Below are positions 50,884 to 60,005 of a DNA stretch of 64,000 nt, piece after piece. The notes beneath the pieces are model-generated. The model did no database searches. It was not told the DNA's origin and was given only the letters and a program-made list of their open reading frames with translations. The position numbers and the translations under genes were made by a program. The DNA comes from CALLVY01 sp937899855 (lineage in GTDB: Bacteria; Bacteroidota; Bacteroidia; Chitinophagales; Saprospiraceae): assembly GCA_039820405.1 (NCBI GenBank), contig JBCBQC010000008.1, positions 59,530 to 123,529 on the forward strand, read 5' to 3'. The stretch's first letter is position 1. Every line of letters begins with the position of its first letter.

Positions 50884-51372
50884 AGTTGGTCGTTTGTTTA
50901 ATGTGAGTGAAAGAGGTTGTACCGTTTTGTACTTACGCTTGTCTCAGAATGGACCCAATATAGCCATTGTCCCGTAATGGGCGAGTATAACGGCGGGGTA
51001 AATTTATCGGGGATTGCGCGGGCTGGGCGCCCCCCGGAGGAATGGGCCCTACGAGGAAAGAGCGAAGGAATCCGGCTAGGGGCTTCGCTCTTTCGGAAAA
51101 ACTCGATTGTTAAAGTGGTTCTATATACGCTATTTCACGGAGCTTGCTACTCGGTGGTCCTCCGTGACTCCGCCGTGATATTTTTTCTTAGTTTTTGGCA
51201 TTTCCACCAAATAGAACTACTGCTGAGTGGCTAAAAACCACATTTTCTTCGGGACTAAGGTAGGTGTAAAAACTACAATAAGCAAAGAATCACGAATTTA
51301 TTTTCCTTTCGCCCGCTTTGTTGGTCCAATCCATCGGAATCGGCTATCTTAGCTTTCCACATCGTTCCCGCT
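50884..51372. other. 489-base gap with two hairpins, no convincing gene
   Basis: The stretch holds a perfect 12-bp inverted repeat (GAAAGAGCGAAG at 51056, CTTCGCTCTTTC at 51083) and a perfect 8-bp one (TCACGGAG/CTCCGTGA near 51136-51170). Neither has a clear T-run directly after it. Its open frame at 50917 has no family pattern. The promoter of the gene at 51373 lies at its right end. Confidence 0.5.
51318..51352 (+). promoter_or_regulatory. Promoter with TTG and TATCTTAG boxes
   Basis: TATCTTAG at 51345-51352 is preceded at 21 bases by TTG (51321-51323), the Bacteroidota spacing, and is 20 bases before the ATG at 51373, giving a very short leader. Confidence 0.55.
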
Positions 51373-53310
51373 ATGAGCAAGAAGAAAAACAAATCCAAAA
51401 CTGGCAAACGGGGAGTTGCCCGGCCCGACAAACGGGCCCCCTCCGCCTCCCGAACCCCGCTGCTCCTCGGCCTTTTCCTGACGGCACTGGCCTTTTTACT
51501 CTACGCCAATACCCTCCACCACGGCTTCGCCCTCGACGACAGCTCCGCCATCACCGACAACTGGGTCGTCAAAAAAGGCACCGAATCCCTGGACCTGATT
51601 TTTACCGAGCACTACCGTTACGGCTACTGGAACAGCAAGGCCGTTCTCTATCGCCCCCTTTCCCTTTTTATGTTTGCCCTGGAGTGGGAAGTCTCCCCCG
51701 ACAACCCCTCCATTCACCACTGGGTCAATGTAGTGCTCTACGCCCTCACCGCCGCCCTGCTGTTTTCCACCCTGCTCCGTATTTTTTCCGCCTACTCGCT
51801 ACTGCTGCCCTTCGCCGTCACCCTGCTCTTTATCGTCCACCCCGTCCACGTCGAAGCGGTGGCCAACATCAAGAGCCGCGACGAAATCCTGGCCTTCCTA
51901 TTTGCCATCCTGGCCCTGCGCTGGCTCTGGCGCTACTTCGACCACCGCAATTTCCTCTGGCTGCTGGGGGCCCTGGTCGCCTACGGATTGGCCCTGCTGT
52001 CCAAGGAAAGTGTCATCACCTTTTTGGCGATTTTTCCCCTCACCATCTACTATTTTCACCCCCGAGTAGATACCTTCGATCTGCCCTGGGAGTCCCTGAG
52101 TTTTCTCCTGCCCGCCGGTATTTACCTCTACCTGCGCACCAATATCGTGGGTGATTTTGGTGCGGGGGCCGGGGCGGGTTCGCCCCTCGACAATGTGCTT
52201 TTCGCCGCCACCGATACGTCTACCCGGCTGGCCAGCGCCGTTCAATTTCTCGGCCGCTACCTCTGGACCCTCCTCTTTCCCGTCACCCTCTGCTCGGATT
52301 ACGGTTACAACCAAATCCCCATTACCAGTTGGAGCGATTGGCGGGTGCTAGTCAGTCTACTGCTCCACCTGGGGCTCGGCGGCTACGCGCTCTGGCGCAT
52401 TGCCAAGCGGGAGCTATTGGTTTACGGCATTCTATTTTATGGCATTACCCTATCCATTTTTGCCAATATCGTCCTGCTCATCGGCTCGGCCTACGGCGAA
52501 CGCTTTTTGTACGCGCCCTCGCTGGGCTTTGCCCTGCTACTGGCCCTGCTGCTGTTGCGGGGGCTGGGGGTCGACCTCCGGCAGCGAGATACCGAACAAG
52601 CCCCCGCCGCCTGGGCTGCCGGCCACGCCGTACCCCTGGTGGCCCTGCTCCTCGTGGCCGGGCTCTACGCCGCGCGTACGGTGCTCCGCAATCCCGCGTG
52701 GAAAGACAGTTATACCCTGTATACCGCAGATTTGCCCCGCTCGCCAAATAGCGCCAAGCTCAATTACCACGCGGCGCTGGAAACCGTCAAACGCGGCCAA
52801 AAGCTGACCGACCCCCAGGAGCGTGGCCGCCGTTTCGACCGGGCCCTCGCGGGTTTTCAGCGCGCCATCGAGATTTATCCCCGCTACGCCGATGCCCACG
52901 GCGAATTGGGCCTCACTTGGTTCCGTAAGGGCAATCCCCAAAAGGCGCTGGAATCCTACCAAAAGGCCCTGGAATTGAATCCCCGCAAGGCTACCGTATA
53001 CAGCAATATGGGCATCATTTACTTCCAGCAGGGCGATTACCAGCGGGCGGAAGAGGTGTACCGCAAAGCCGTCGAATACGATTCCCGCTACGTGGATGCC
53101 CGCCGGAATCTGGGCTCGGTGTACGCCATGCAGCGGCGTTATCCCGAGGCCATCGCGCAGTTCGAAAAAGCCCTGGAGTACGCTCCCAACAGTGCCATCA
53201 TTTTGTATTATCTGGGCAGTGCTTACCGCGACAGTGGCCAAGCGGAACGGGGGCAGCCCTATCTTGATCGCGCCTACCGCCTCGATCCCAAACTCGCCCC
53301 CAAGCAGTAA
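51373..53310 (+). CDS. TMTC-like GT-C membrane protein with C-terminal TPR repeats
   Basis: The 645-residue protein has a basic N-terminus (MSKKKNKSKTGKRG), about ten membrane helices over residues 27-435, then six or so TPR units ('YADAHGELGLTWFRKGNPQ', 'ATVYSNMGIIYFQQGDYQR'). The first periplasmic loop has the acidic motif 'HGFALDDSSAIT', and a later segment 'HPVHVEAVANIKSRDEI' is typical of TMTC/PMT-like mannosyltransferases of the GT-C fold. It is therefore a probable protein O-glycosyltransferase using a polyprenyl-linked sugar. It is followed after 4 bases by a LuxR-HTH membrane protein, so the two are co-transcribed. Confidence 0.88.
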   Translation: MSKKKNKSKTGKRGVARPDKRAPSASRTPLLLGLFLTALAFLLYANTLHHGFALDDSSAITDNWVVKKGTESLDLIFTEHYRYGYWNSKAVLYRPLSLFMFALEWEVSPDNPSIHHWVNVVLYALTAALLFSTLLRIFSAYSLLLPFAVTLLFIVHPVHVEAVANIKSRDEILAFLFAILALRWLWRYFDHRNFLWLLGALVAYGLALLSKESVITFLAIFPLTIYYFHPRVDTFDLPWESLSFLLPAGIYLYLRTNIVGDFGAGAGAGSPLDNVLFAATDTSTRLASAVQFLGRYLWTLLFPVTLCSDYGYNQIPITSWSDWRVLVSLLLHLGLGGYALWRIAKRELLVYGILFYGITLSIFANIVLLIGSAYGERFLYAPSLGFALLLALLLLRGLGVDLRQRDTEQAPAAWAAGHAVPLVALLLVAGLYAARTVLRNPAWKDSYTLYTADLPRSPNSAKLNYHAALETVKRGQKLTDPQERGRRFDRALAGFQRAIEIYPRYADAHGELGLTWFRKGNPQKALESYQKALELNPRKATVYSNMGIIYFQQGDYQRAEEVYRKAVEYDSRYVDARRNLGSVYAMQRRYPEAIAQFEKALEYAPNSAIILYYLGSAYRDSGQAERGQPYLDRAYRLDPKLAPKQ

Positions 53311-53314
53311 GGTC

Positions 53315-53782
53315 ATGCGTGCGATTGCCCTCCAATTTGGTTTCCTCTTGCTGGCCTTTTGGGCCCTGCTCAAGGTGACCCAGTACGCGCTCTTTACCGA
53401 ACACCTGGTACGTGAGTTGTGGACGATTTTGTTCGCCCTGGTCTTTATTGCCCTGGGCATTCTGCTGTACCGCCGTTTTGGTCCGGCGGGGGAGGGGGGA
53501 GCAAAGGAGGAAGGGAAAGCGCTCGTACCCGTGGAAAGTCCGGTCGCCCGCTCCGCAAACCCCACCGAACGCTCCCGCCAATTGGGCATCAGCAAACGGG
53601 AGTACGAAGTCCTGACCTTGATCGCCCAGGGCCTGTCGAACCAGCAGATCGCCGAGCGCCTCTTTATCTCTCAAAGTACCGTCAAGAGCCACGTATCCAA
53701 ACTGCTGGTCAAGCTGGAGGCCAAACGGCGGACCCAGGCCATCCGAAACGCCCGAGAAAAAGGCCTGTTGGGCTCCAACTAA
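53315..53782 (+). CDS. Membrane protein with LuxR-type DNA-binding domain
   Basis: The 155-residue protein from ATG 53315 has two N-terminal membrane helices (residues 1-22 and 30-48), a linker, and a C-terminal LuxR/GerE helix-turn-helix ('SKREYEVLTLIAQGLSN', 'IAERLFISQSTVKSHVSKLL'). No sensor or receiver domain is present. It probably tethers DNA to the membrane or is released on a signal. It sits between the TMTC-like gene and a DUF4199 gene; LuxR-HTH with DUF4199 is a common Bacteroidota pair. Confidence 0.9.
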   Translation: MRAIALQFGFLLLAFWALLKVTQYALFTEHLVRELWTILFALVFIALGILLYRRFGPAGEGGAKEEGKALVPVESPVARSANPTERSRQLGISKREYEVLTLIAQGLSNQQIAERLFISQSTVKSHVSKLLVKLEAKRRTQAIRNAREKGLLGSN

Positions 53783-53813
53783 AGTACCATTCTCCTCGAA
53801 ATCCTACTTTAGT
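53778..53813 (+). terminator. Hairpin after the LuxR-type gene
   Basis: A 9-bp perfect stem ACTAAAGTA/TACTTTAGT overlaps the stop codon, with a T-rich stretch a few bases later (ATTTTTA). A weak terminator or attenuator before the DUF4199 gene. Confidence 0.4.
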
Positions 53814-53874
53814 CGGATTCATTTTTACGCCAAATTGCCTTGTTTTGGAGTGTTGATACATTTACTCACCCAAA

Positions 53875-54426
53875 ATGAAATTTACCATGAAAGCTATTGC
53901 TCTGCGTTACGGAAGCTACGCCGCGGCCCTCGTTATCGTACTCTCCCTCGTGGCCTGGCTGTGGGAACGGGGCAAAACGATTGACTACTCCACCACCGAA
54001 ATTTGGGGTTACCTCACCCTGGTGGCCTCCATGGTCTTTGTGTATCTGGGCATCCGTCATTATCGAGATTCCGAGCGGGGCGGCTACCTGAGCTTTGGCG
54101 ATGGGATCAAACTGGGGGTCCTGATCGTCCTCATTCCCTCGCTGGCCTTTGGGCTGTACAACGTCGTTTACACCGAATGGCTCAACCCGGAATTTATGGA
54201 GGCCTACTTCAACCAAAATTTGGAACAGCTGCGCGCGCAGTTGCCCGCTGAGGAGTACGCCCGTCAAGAGAAGGATTTGCTGGCGCAAAAGGAAATGTTT
54301 CAAAATCCCTTTCTGGGGTTTGCCTTGATGTTTTTTACGGTCTTTATCATCGGACTCATCGCCTCGATCATCTCGACGATTGCCCTGCTCCGTAACCCTC
54401 CCCGATCGGAGGTCGGGGGTGCTTGA
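53875..54426 (+). CDS. DUF4199 membrane protein
   Basis: The 183-residue protein has four hydrophobic helices and the DUF4199 features 'MVFVYLGIRHYRDSERGGYL', 'SFGDGIKLGVLIVLIPSLAF' and 'NPFLGFALMFFTVFIIGLI'. The family is nearly restricted to Bacteroidota and its function is unknown. An amphipathic acidic segment with Gln/Glu residues (NLEQLRAQLPAEEYARQE) lies in the loop between helices 3 and 4. It probably belongs with the LuxR-type gene 92 bases upstream. Confidence 0.9.
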   Translation: MKFTMKAIALRYGSYAAALVIVLSLVAWLWERGKTIDYSTTEIWGYLTLVASMVFVYLGIRHYRDSERGGYLSFGDGIKLGVLIVLIPSLAFGLYNVVYTEWLNPEFMEAYFNQNLEQLRAQLPAEEYARQEKDLLAQKEMFQNPFLGFALMFFTVFIIGLIASIISTIALLRNPPRSEVGGA

Positions 54427-54445
54427 TCGGTGCTCAGTGGGGCTT

Positions 54446-54895
54446 TCAGTAGGGCAATTTGGACTGGGTCTCGTCGACCACCAGGGTATTTGACCAGCGG
54501 TCGTGCCAGGGGGGGGCTTCGCCCAGGGCCGACAGGGGTTCGAAGGGGATGAGTCGGATGAGGGTTCGCTGGATCATCTGGGGGGTGGAGGGCACGAGTC
54601 CCCGATAGTTGACCACGCGGGTTTTGGTAATCCATTTGCCCAGGCTCTTGCCTTCGCTCATTCCTTCGATGGCAATGTAATAAGCCAAGTAGAACAGCAT
54701 TCCCCGCAAATTGTCCAGCGTGCGATCGCTCGATTCGTCCATCAGCATCTCCAAATCGGCGAAGAGCAAGTAGAATAGCAAGACCGAGCAAATGATGACC
54801 AGGTAGTCGATCAAAAAATTGGCCAGGCGCTTTTCCCGGCTCGCGGGAACGAGCTGGAGATCTTGTAATTCGTCGTCGAGAAGGTGCTCGGCCAT
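54446..54895 (-). CDS. RDD family membrane protein
   Basis: The 149-residue protein has the RDD start 'KRLANFLIDYLVIICSVLL', a second helix, and 'GMSEGKSLGKWITKTRVVN', followed by 'QMIQRTLIRLIPFEPLSAL'. RDD proteins are poorly understood inner-membrane proteins, some linked to ion exchange. It starts 12 bases after the stop of oligopeptidase B on the same strand, so the two form an operon. It converges with the DUF4199 gene. Confidence 0.92.
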   Translation of the reverse strand: MAEHLLDDELQDLQLVPASREKRLANFLIDYLVIICSVLLFYLLFADLEMLMDESSDRTLDNLRGMLFYLAYYIAIEGMSEGKSLGKWITKTRVVNYRGLVPSTPQMIQRTLIRLIPFEPLSALGEAPPWHDRWSNTLVVDETQSKLPY

Positions 54896-54907
54896 CGGCG
54901 GTATTTT

Positions 54908-56977
54908 TTAGGACTCGGGTAGCGGGTACCCGGACAATTGAAGGAGAAAGGCGTAATCCATGGCGGTTTCCTTGTGCCGGGCAAAACGACCGGAAGCCCC
55001 ACCGTGTCCGGCATCCATATTGGTATGGAGCAATAAAACGTTGTCGTCCGTCTTTAGTTCACGCAATCGCGCCACCCATTTGGCGGGTTCCCAGTATTGG
55101 ACCTGCGAGTCGTGTAGCCCCGTGGTGACGAGTAGCGGGGGATAATCGGCCGCCCGGACGTTGTCGTAGGGCGAGTAGGACTTGATGTACTCGTAGAAGA
55201 CCGGATCGTTGGGATTGCCCCACTCGTCGTATTCTCCGGCGGTCAGGGGAATGGATTCGTCGAGCATGGTGGTAACGACGTCGACAAAGGGCACCGCGGC
55301 GATGATGCCCGCCCACAAATCGGGCCGGAGGTTCATGACCGCCCCCATCAGCAGGCCACCGGCGCTTCCCCCCATGGCGTACAACTGTCCGGTTGCGGTA
55401 TAGCCCTCTTGAATCAGGTATTCCCCGCAGTCGATAAAATCGTAGAAGGTATTCTTTTTGTGGAGCAGCTTACCGTTTTCGTACCAGTGGCGGCCCATTT
55501 CCTCCCCGCCGCGAATGTGGGCGATGGCGAAGATAAAGCCCCGGTTGAGTAAGCTCAGGCGGGTGGCGCTGAAGTAGGGCTCCATGCTATTGCCGTAGGA
55601 ACCGTAACCGTAGAGCAGCAGGGGAGCGCTTCGATCGCGGGGCGTATCCCGGTGGTAGACCAAGCTAATGGGGACCACGGCCCCATCGCGCACCTTGGCG
55701 TAATGCCGCTCCGCGACGTAGTCCGCACTGGCAAAGCCACCCAAAATTTCGTCCTGTTTGACCAGGTGCAATTGGCGCCGCTCCATATCGTAGTCAAAGC
55801 TCGAAGGGGGCGTCTTCATCGACTGGTAGCCGATGCGGACCAGCGACGTGTCAAACTCGCGATTGATCCCGGTGTAGGCCAGGTAGGCATCTTCGGGAAA
55901 TTCCACGTAGTGTTCTTCGCCTGCCCAGGGCATGACTCGGATCCGGGTGATCCCATTTTGTCGTTCGGTGAGGACGAGAAAGTCCCGAAAGAGCTCCAGG
56001 TCCTCCAGGAGGACATCCTCGCGGTGGGGGATCAACTCTTCCCAGTGTTCCTTGGTGGTTGCGTCGAGGGGACAAGTCATCAGGCGGAAGTTCTGGGCCT
56101 GGTAGTTGGTGAGGAGGTAGAAACGATCGCCGTAGTGGTCGATGCTGTATTCCAGTTTACCGGCTTTGTCGCGGGGCTGGAAAACCCGCCACTCCCCATC
56201 GGGTTGGTCGGCATCGAGGATGCGGTATTCGGTGGTCAGGGTTTGGATGCTGGCGATGAGGAGGAAGCGCTGGGATTTGCTTTTGTACACAAAGCTGTGG
56301 AAGGTATCGTCGGTCTCGTGGTAGACCTCTTGGTCTTCCGAGGGGTCGGTACCCAGGCGGTGTTTGTAGATTTTGTAGGGGCGCAGGGCTTCATCGCGGA
56401 CGGTATAGAAGACGGTTTGGTTGTCGTTGGCCCAGGTGGCGGAGCCGGTGGTATTGGGGATTTCGTCGGGGAGGTATTCGCCGGTGTTCAGGTTTTTGAA
56501 GCGGAGGGTATAGATGCGGCGTCCGAGGGTATCCTCCCCATAGGCCAGCAGGTGGTTGTTGGGGCTGATGCGGAGGCTGCCATTGGCGTAGTAGGAGTGG
56601 CCTTGGGCGCGTTCGTTGGCATTGAGGAGGATTTCCTCGGGGGCGTCGAGGCTACCCCGGAAGCGGGTGTAGACGGCGTATTCCTTGCCCGCCTCGTAGC
56701 GGGTGCGGTACACGTAGCCTCGGTCGGTGTAGGGGGCCGAGCTGTCCTCCTGTTTAATCCGACCGATGATCTCCTCGTACAGGGCCTGCTGGAGGCCTTC
56801 GGTCGCTTGCAGTTGGTGTTGGGTGTAGGTATTTTCGGCCCGTAGGTAGTCGAGTACGCGTTGGTCTTCCCGTTCCCGGAGCCAGTAGTAGGGGTCGACC
56901 CGGACATCGCCGTGTCGTTCCAGTTGGTGGTCGTGTTTGGGGGCGCGGGGGGGAGTTTGCTGAGGATCGGGACGCAT
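54908..56977 (-). CDS. ptrB: Oligopeptidase B (S9A)
   Basis: The 689-residue serine peptidase cleaves short peptides after basic residues. It has an N-terminal propeller ('GDVRVDPYYWLREREDQRV', 'EDSSAPYTDRGYVYRTRYE') and a C-terminal hydrolase domain with Ser in GGSAGGLL, Asp in 'TGLHDSQVQYWEPAKW' and His in 'NMDAGHGGASGRF'. No signal peptide is seen, so it is cytoplasmic. Length agrees with the family (about 690). Confidence 0.95.
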   Translation of the reverse strand: MRPDPQQTPPRAPKHDHQLERHGDVRVDPYYWLREREDQRVLDYLRAENTYTQHQLQATEGLQQALYEEIIGRIKQEDSSAPYTDRGYVYRTRYEAGKEYAVYTRFRGSLDAPEEILLNANERAQGHSYYANGSLRISPNNHLLAYGEDTLGRRIYTLRFKNLNTGEYLPDEIPNTTGSATWANDNQTVFYTVRDEALRPYKIYKHRLGTDPSEDQEVYHETDDTFHSFVYKSKSQRFLLIASIQTLTTEYRILDADQPDGEWRVFQPRDKAGKLEYSIDHYGDRFYLLTNYQAQNFRLMTCPLDATTKEHWEELIPHREDVLLEDLELFRDFLVLTERQNGITRIRVMPWAGEEHYVEFPEDAYLAYTGINREFDTSLVRIGYQSMKTPPSSFDYDMERRQLHLVKQDEILGGFASADYVAERHYAKVRDGAVVPISLVYHRDTPRDRSAPLLLYGYGSYGNSMEPYFSATRLSLLNRGFIFAIAHIRGGEEMGRHWYENGKLLHKKNTFYDFIDCGEYLIQEGYTATGQLYAMGGSAGGLLMGAVMNLRPDLWAGIIAAVPFVDVVTTMLDESIPLTAGEYDEWGNPNDPVFYEYIKSYSPYDNVRAADYPPLLVTTGLHDSQVQYWEPAKWVARLRELKTDDNVLLLHTNMDAGHGGASGRFARHKETAMDYAFLLQLSGYPLPES

Positions 56978-57011
56978 AGGATCGGTTGGTTTTAGTGGGT
57001 GATTGCGGGCT

Positions 57012-57019
57012 CAAAGGTA
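57012..57019 (-). promoter_or_regulatory. Promoter -7 box TACCTTTG for ptrB
   Basis: Read on the minus strand, TACCTTTG is an exact TAnnTTTG box 34 bases before the oligopeptidase B start. Confidence 0.5.
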
Positions 57020-57161
57020 AAATATTTTGGCAAAAGGCGCCAGGGGGTAAATCGGGCTTGGGGCCACTTGATCGGATAAAGAAAGAGCTCCAACTGGGGG
57101 GACCCAATTTTCGTCGTTTATTCCCGGCCCAATGGGAAAAAAGGCTTATTATTGCTGCACC

Positions 57162-58511
57162 ATGCAGCCCGCTACCTCATACCAGCAAATTCTTGCCATT
57201 TCCACTCCAATCATGTTGGGTAGCGCCGTCCAAAACATCATTGCCCTGAGCGACAGCGTGTTTTTGTACCACCTTTCCGAAGGGGATTTTGCGGCCATCG
57301 GTTTTGTGGGCGTCTTTTACCTCATCGTGGCGGCCATCGGCTTTGGTTTTTCCAAGGGGGGGCAGATCATCATCGCCCGGCGGATGGGGGAGGGGCAGTA
57401 CCAGGAGGTGGGGCGCAGCTTCTACGCCATGCTCTACTTCGAGCTGGCCCTGGCCGTGTTGATGTTTGGCTTTATGCAGTTTGGCTGCCAGTATTTCTTT
57501 ACCTTCTTCGTCGATTCCCCCACCATCCTCCAAAAAAGCCTGGAGTATCTAGAATACCGCTCTTACGGCGTTTTCTTTTCCTACACCGGGGTGGCCATCG
57601 TGGCCCTCTACACCGGCATTGCCCGCCCGGCCTTCATCATCGTCGACACCATCATCCTGGCCATCGTCAACATTCTGCTCAATTACTGCTTTATCTTTGG
57701 CTACGAGCTGGCCGGTATTCGCTTTCCCGCCATGGGCATCGCGGGAGCCGGGCTGGCCAGTACCATCGCCGAAGGGGTGGCCTTCGTGGTCTTTTTGGGC
57801 TACATGTTTTGGGACCAACAGACCCGTTTGTTCCGCCTCTTCCAACTGCCCAATATCGACCTCAAGCTGATCCGGACCCAGTTCAACATTGGCGCGCCGA
57901 TCGTGGCCCAGGCCGTGGTGGGGCTCGGGAGTTGGTTTGTCTTTTTTGGGATCGTGGAGAATTTGGGGGAACGCCAACTGGCCATCACCAACCTCGTCCG
58001 GATGGTCTACCTGGTACTGTCCATTCCCTGCTGGGGCTTTGCCTCGGGCATCAATACCCTGGTGAGCAACTTTATCGGCCAGCGCAAACGACAGGCCGTC
58101 ATCCCCATCATCTGGAAGACCGCCAAAATCTGCTTGCTCTTTACCCTGGTGATTTCCCTGCCCGTCCTCCTCTTTCCCGAACACATCCTCTACCCCCTGC
58201 TCGGCTCGGAAGACATGTCGCTCATCACCGAGGCGCGGCCCATCTTCAACGTCCTCATCGTCATTCTCATCCTCTTCGCCATCGGAGGAGTGTACTTCAA
58301 TGGCCTGGCGGGCACCGGCGCAACCTACTACGGGCTCAAAATTCAGTTCTTTTGTGCGGTGGGTTACTTGATCTACATCTACTACGTCGTCGAACACGCC
58401 AAGGGTGGATTGGAGTGGGCCTGGGCGGCCGAAATCTTTTACTGGGCCACCATGCTCCTGCTCACCATTTGGTACCTCCGCTCCAAAGAGTGGTACCAAC
58501 TCAAGGTATAG
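57162..58511 (+). CDS. MATE family efflux transporter
   Basis: About 449 residues with twelve membrane helices in two repeats. Family signatures are 'ISTPIMLGSAVQNIIALSDS', 'GQIIIARRMGEGQYQEVG', 'FASGINTLVSNFIGQRKRQ' and 'YFNGLAGTGATYYGLK'. MATE pumps export drugs or other organic cations in exchange for sodium or protons. The ATG at 57162 is preferred to 57132, whose extra ten residues (MGKKAYYCC...) are not expected. It stands alone, divergent from ptrB. Confidence 0.93.
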   Translation: MQPATSYQQILAISTPIMLGSAVQNIIALSDSVFLYHLSEGDFAAIGFVGVFYLIVAAIGFGFSKGGQIIIARRMGEGQYQEVGRSFYAMLYFELALAVLMFGFMQFGCQYFFTFFVDSPTILQKSLEYLEYRSYGVFFSYTGVAIVALYTGIARPAFIIVDTIILAIVNILLNYCFIFGYELAGIRFPAMGIAGAGLASTIAEGVAFVVFLGYMFWDQQTRLFRLFQLPNIDLKLIRTQFNIGAPIVAQAVVGLGSWFVFFGIVENLGERQLAITNLVRMVYLVLSIPCWGFASGINTLVSNFIGQRKRQAVIPIIWKTAKICLLFTLVISLPVLLFPEHILYPLLGSEDMSLITEARPIFNVLIVILILFAIGGVYFNGLAGTGATYYGLKIQFFCAVGYLIYIYYVVEHAKGGLEWAWAAEIFYWATMLLLTIWYLRSKEWYQLKV

Positions 58512-58602
58512 TCACCTTCCCTTTCCCCGACCTTAGCCAAGTAAAAAGTGGAACCCAGCCTCCGCTGAATTTCACTTTAGGGTCCGATCGAACGCGATGG
58601 GA

Positions 58603-59811
58603 CTACCGCAGTCGAGCCACGGCTTCGCCAATTCTACGAATCGCCTCGCGCAATTGCGTTTCGGAGGCGGCGTAGGAAATCCGCATGCAATCATCGGCGC
58701 CAAAGGCGGGACCCGCCACCGTACCAACGTGGGCTTGGAGCAGCAGGTAATTGCAAAAATCGTGGGCATCTTTGATAACGTTTTCCCCGTCCGTTTTGCC
58801 AAAAAAGTTGCTGATGTCGGGAAAGATGTAGAAGGCACCCTCCGGTTGGTTGACGCGGAAACCGGGAATCTGGCCGAGTAGTTCGATGACCAGGTCGCGG
58901 CGCTGGCGAAAGGCGGTTACCATATCGTAGGTCGGCTGGAGGTCGGCAAGCAGGGCGGTGGCGGCGGCTTTTTGGCCGTAGGCATTGGCACCGGAGGTAA
59001 ATTGCCCCTGGATCTTGCTACAGGCAGCGGCCAGCCACTGCGGGCCCCCCATATAACCCAAGCGCCAGCCCGTCATGGCGAATCCCTTGGAAAAGCCATT
59101 GATCGTCACGGTGCGATCCGCAACCTGCGGCAGCGAGCCGATACTGACGTGTTGCTCGGTAAAGTTGATGTATTCGTAAATCTCGTCGGCGACGATCAGG
59201 ATGTCTTCGTGGGCGGCTACCACCTCGGCGATGGCGCCCAGTTCTTCGGCGCTGTACACGCTACCGGTGGGGTTGCAGGGGGAGGAGTAGAGGACAAATT
59301 TGGTCCGCGGGCTAATGGCGGCGGCGACCTGTTCGGCCGTCACTTTGTAGTCGGCTTCGATGCCGGCCGATACCACCACGGGCGTTCCCCCCGCCATCCG
59401 AATGATTTCGTAGTAGGATACCCAGTAGGGGGCGATCAGTACCACTTCGTCGCCGGGGTTGAGCAGGGCCAGGGCGATGTTGGCCACGCACTGCTTGGCG
59501 CCGTTGGAGACGACGATCTGCTTGGGGCTAAATTCGAGTTGGTTGTCGCGTTTGAACTTGGTACAAATGGCCTCGCGCAATTCGACCAAACCGGGGACCG
59601 GCGTATATTTCGTATAGCCCTCATCCAGGGCCTGCTTGGCGGCGGCTTTGATGTGTTCGGGCGTATCAAAATCGGGTTCTCCCAAGCTCAGGCTGATCAC
59701 ATCGTGGCCCTGGGCGCGAAGGTCGCGAGCCATTTGAGCCATTTTGATGGTAGCGGATTCGTTGAGGTTGAGGACGAGGTCGGAGGTGCGGCTTTTTGTG
59801 GTGATTGACAT
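58603..59811 (-). CDS. Aspartate-type aminotransferase (class I)
   Basis: The 402-residue PLP enzyme of fold type I exchanges an amino group between aspartate (or a similar amino acid) and 2-oxoglutarate. Visible are 'SLSLGEPDFDTPEHIKAAA', 'SPCNPTGSVYSAEEL', the acid in 'VADEIYEYI', the Schiff-base Lys in 'NGFSKGFAMTGWRLGY' and the carboxylate-binding Arg in 'CMRISYAAS'. This matches the I-gamma/AspC group. It is a lone gene with an exact TAnnTTTG box upstream. Confidence 0.95.
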   Translation of the reverse strand: MSITTKSRTSDLVLNLNESATIKMAQMARDLRAQGHDVISLSLGEPDFDTPEHIKAAAKQALDEGYTKYTPVPGLVELREAICTKFKRDNQLEFSPKQIVVSNGAKQCVANIALALLNPGDEVVLIAPYWVSYYEIIRMAGGTPVVVSAGIEADYKVTAEQVAAAISPRTKFVLYSSPCNPTGSVYSAEELGAIAEVVAAHEDILIVADEIYEYINFTEQHVSIGSLPQVADRTVTINGFSKGFAMTGWRLGYMGGPQWLAAACSKIQGQFTSGANAYGQKAAATALLADLQPTYDMVTAFRQRRDLVIELLGQIPGFRVNQPEGAFYIFPDISNFFGKTDGENVIKDAHDFCNYLLLQAHVGTVAGPAFGADDCMRISYAASETQLREAIRRIGEAVARLR

Positions 59812-59842
59812 GTGAAAATTTTTAAATTAACAGCTCAATGAG

Positions 59843-59850
59843 CAAAAATA
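59843..59850 (-). promoter_or_regulatory. Promoter -7 box TATTTTTG for the aminotransferase gene
   Basis: Read on the minus strand, TATTTTTG is an exact TAnnTTTG box 31 bases before the aminotransferase start. Confidence 0.5.
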
Positions 59851-60005
59851 GTCCATTTCGTACTTTAATGCGCCTTTTCTTCAATAATTACCAGTATTTT
59901 TTTGATTTTTGCGCATCCTGATGTCCTGGGATACGCGAACTTTTTCGCGCCAATGGAGTAGAACAGCTTGTGAGTTAGCGGCATCGGTATTGCAATTAAT
60001 TTAAT

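Noticed and set aside
50917..51234. 105-codon frame in the 489-base gap
   Set aside because: Unusual composition, no family pattern, and it runs across the hairpins; not supported.
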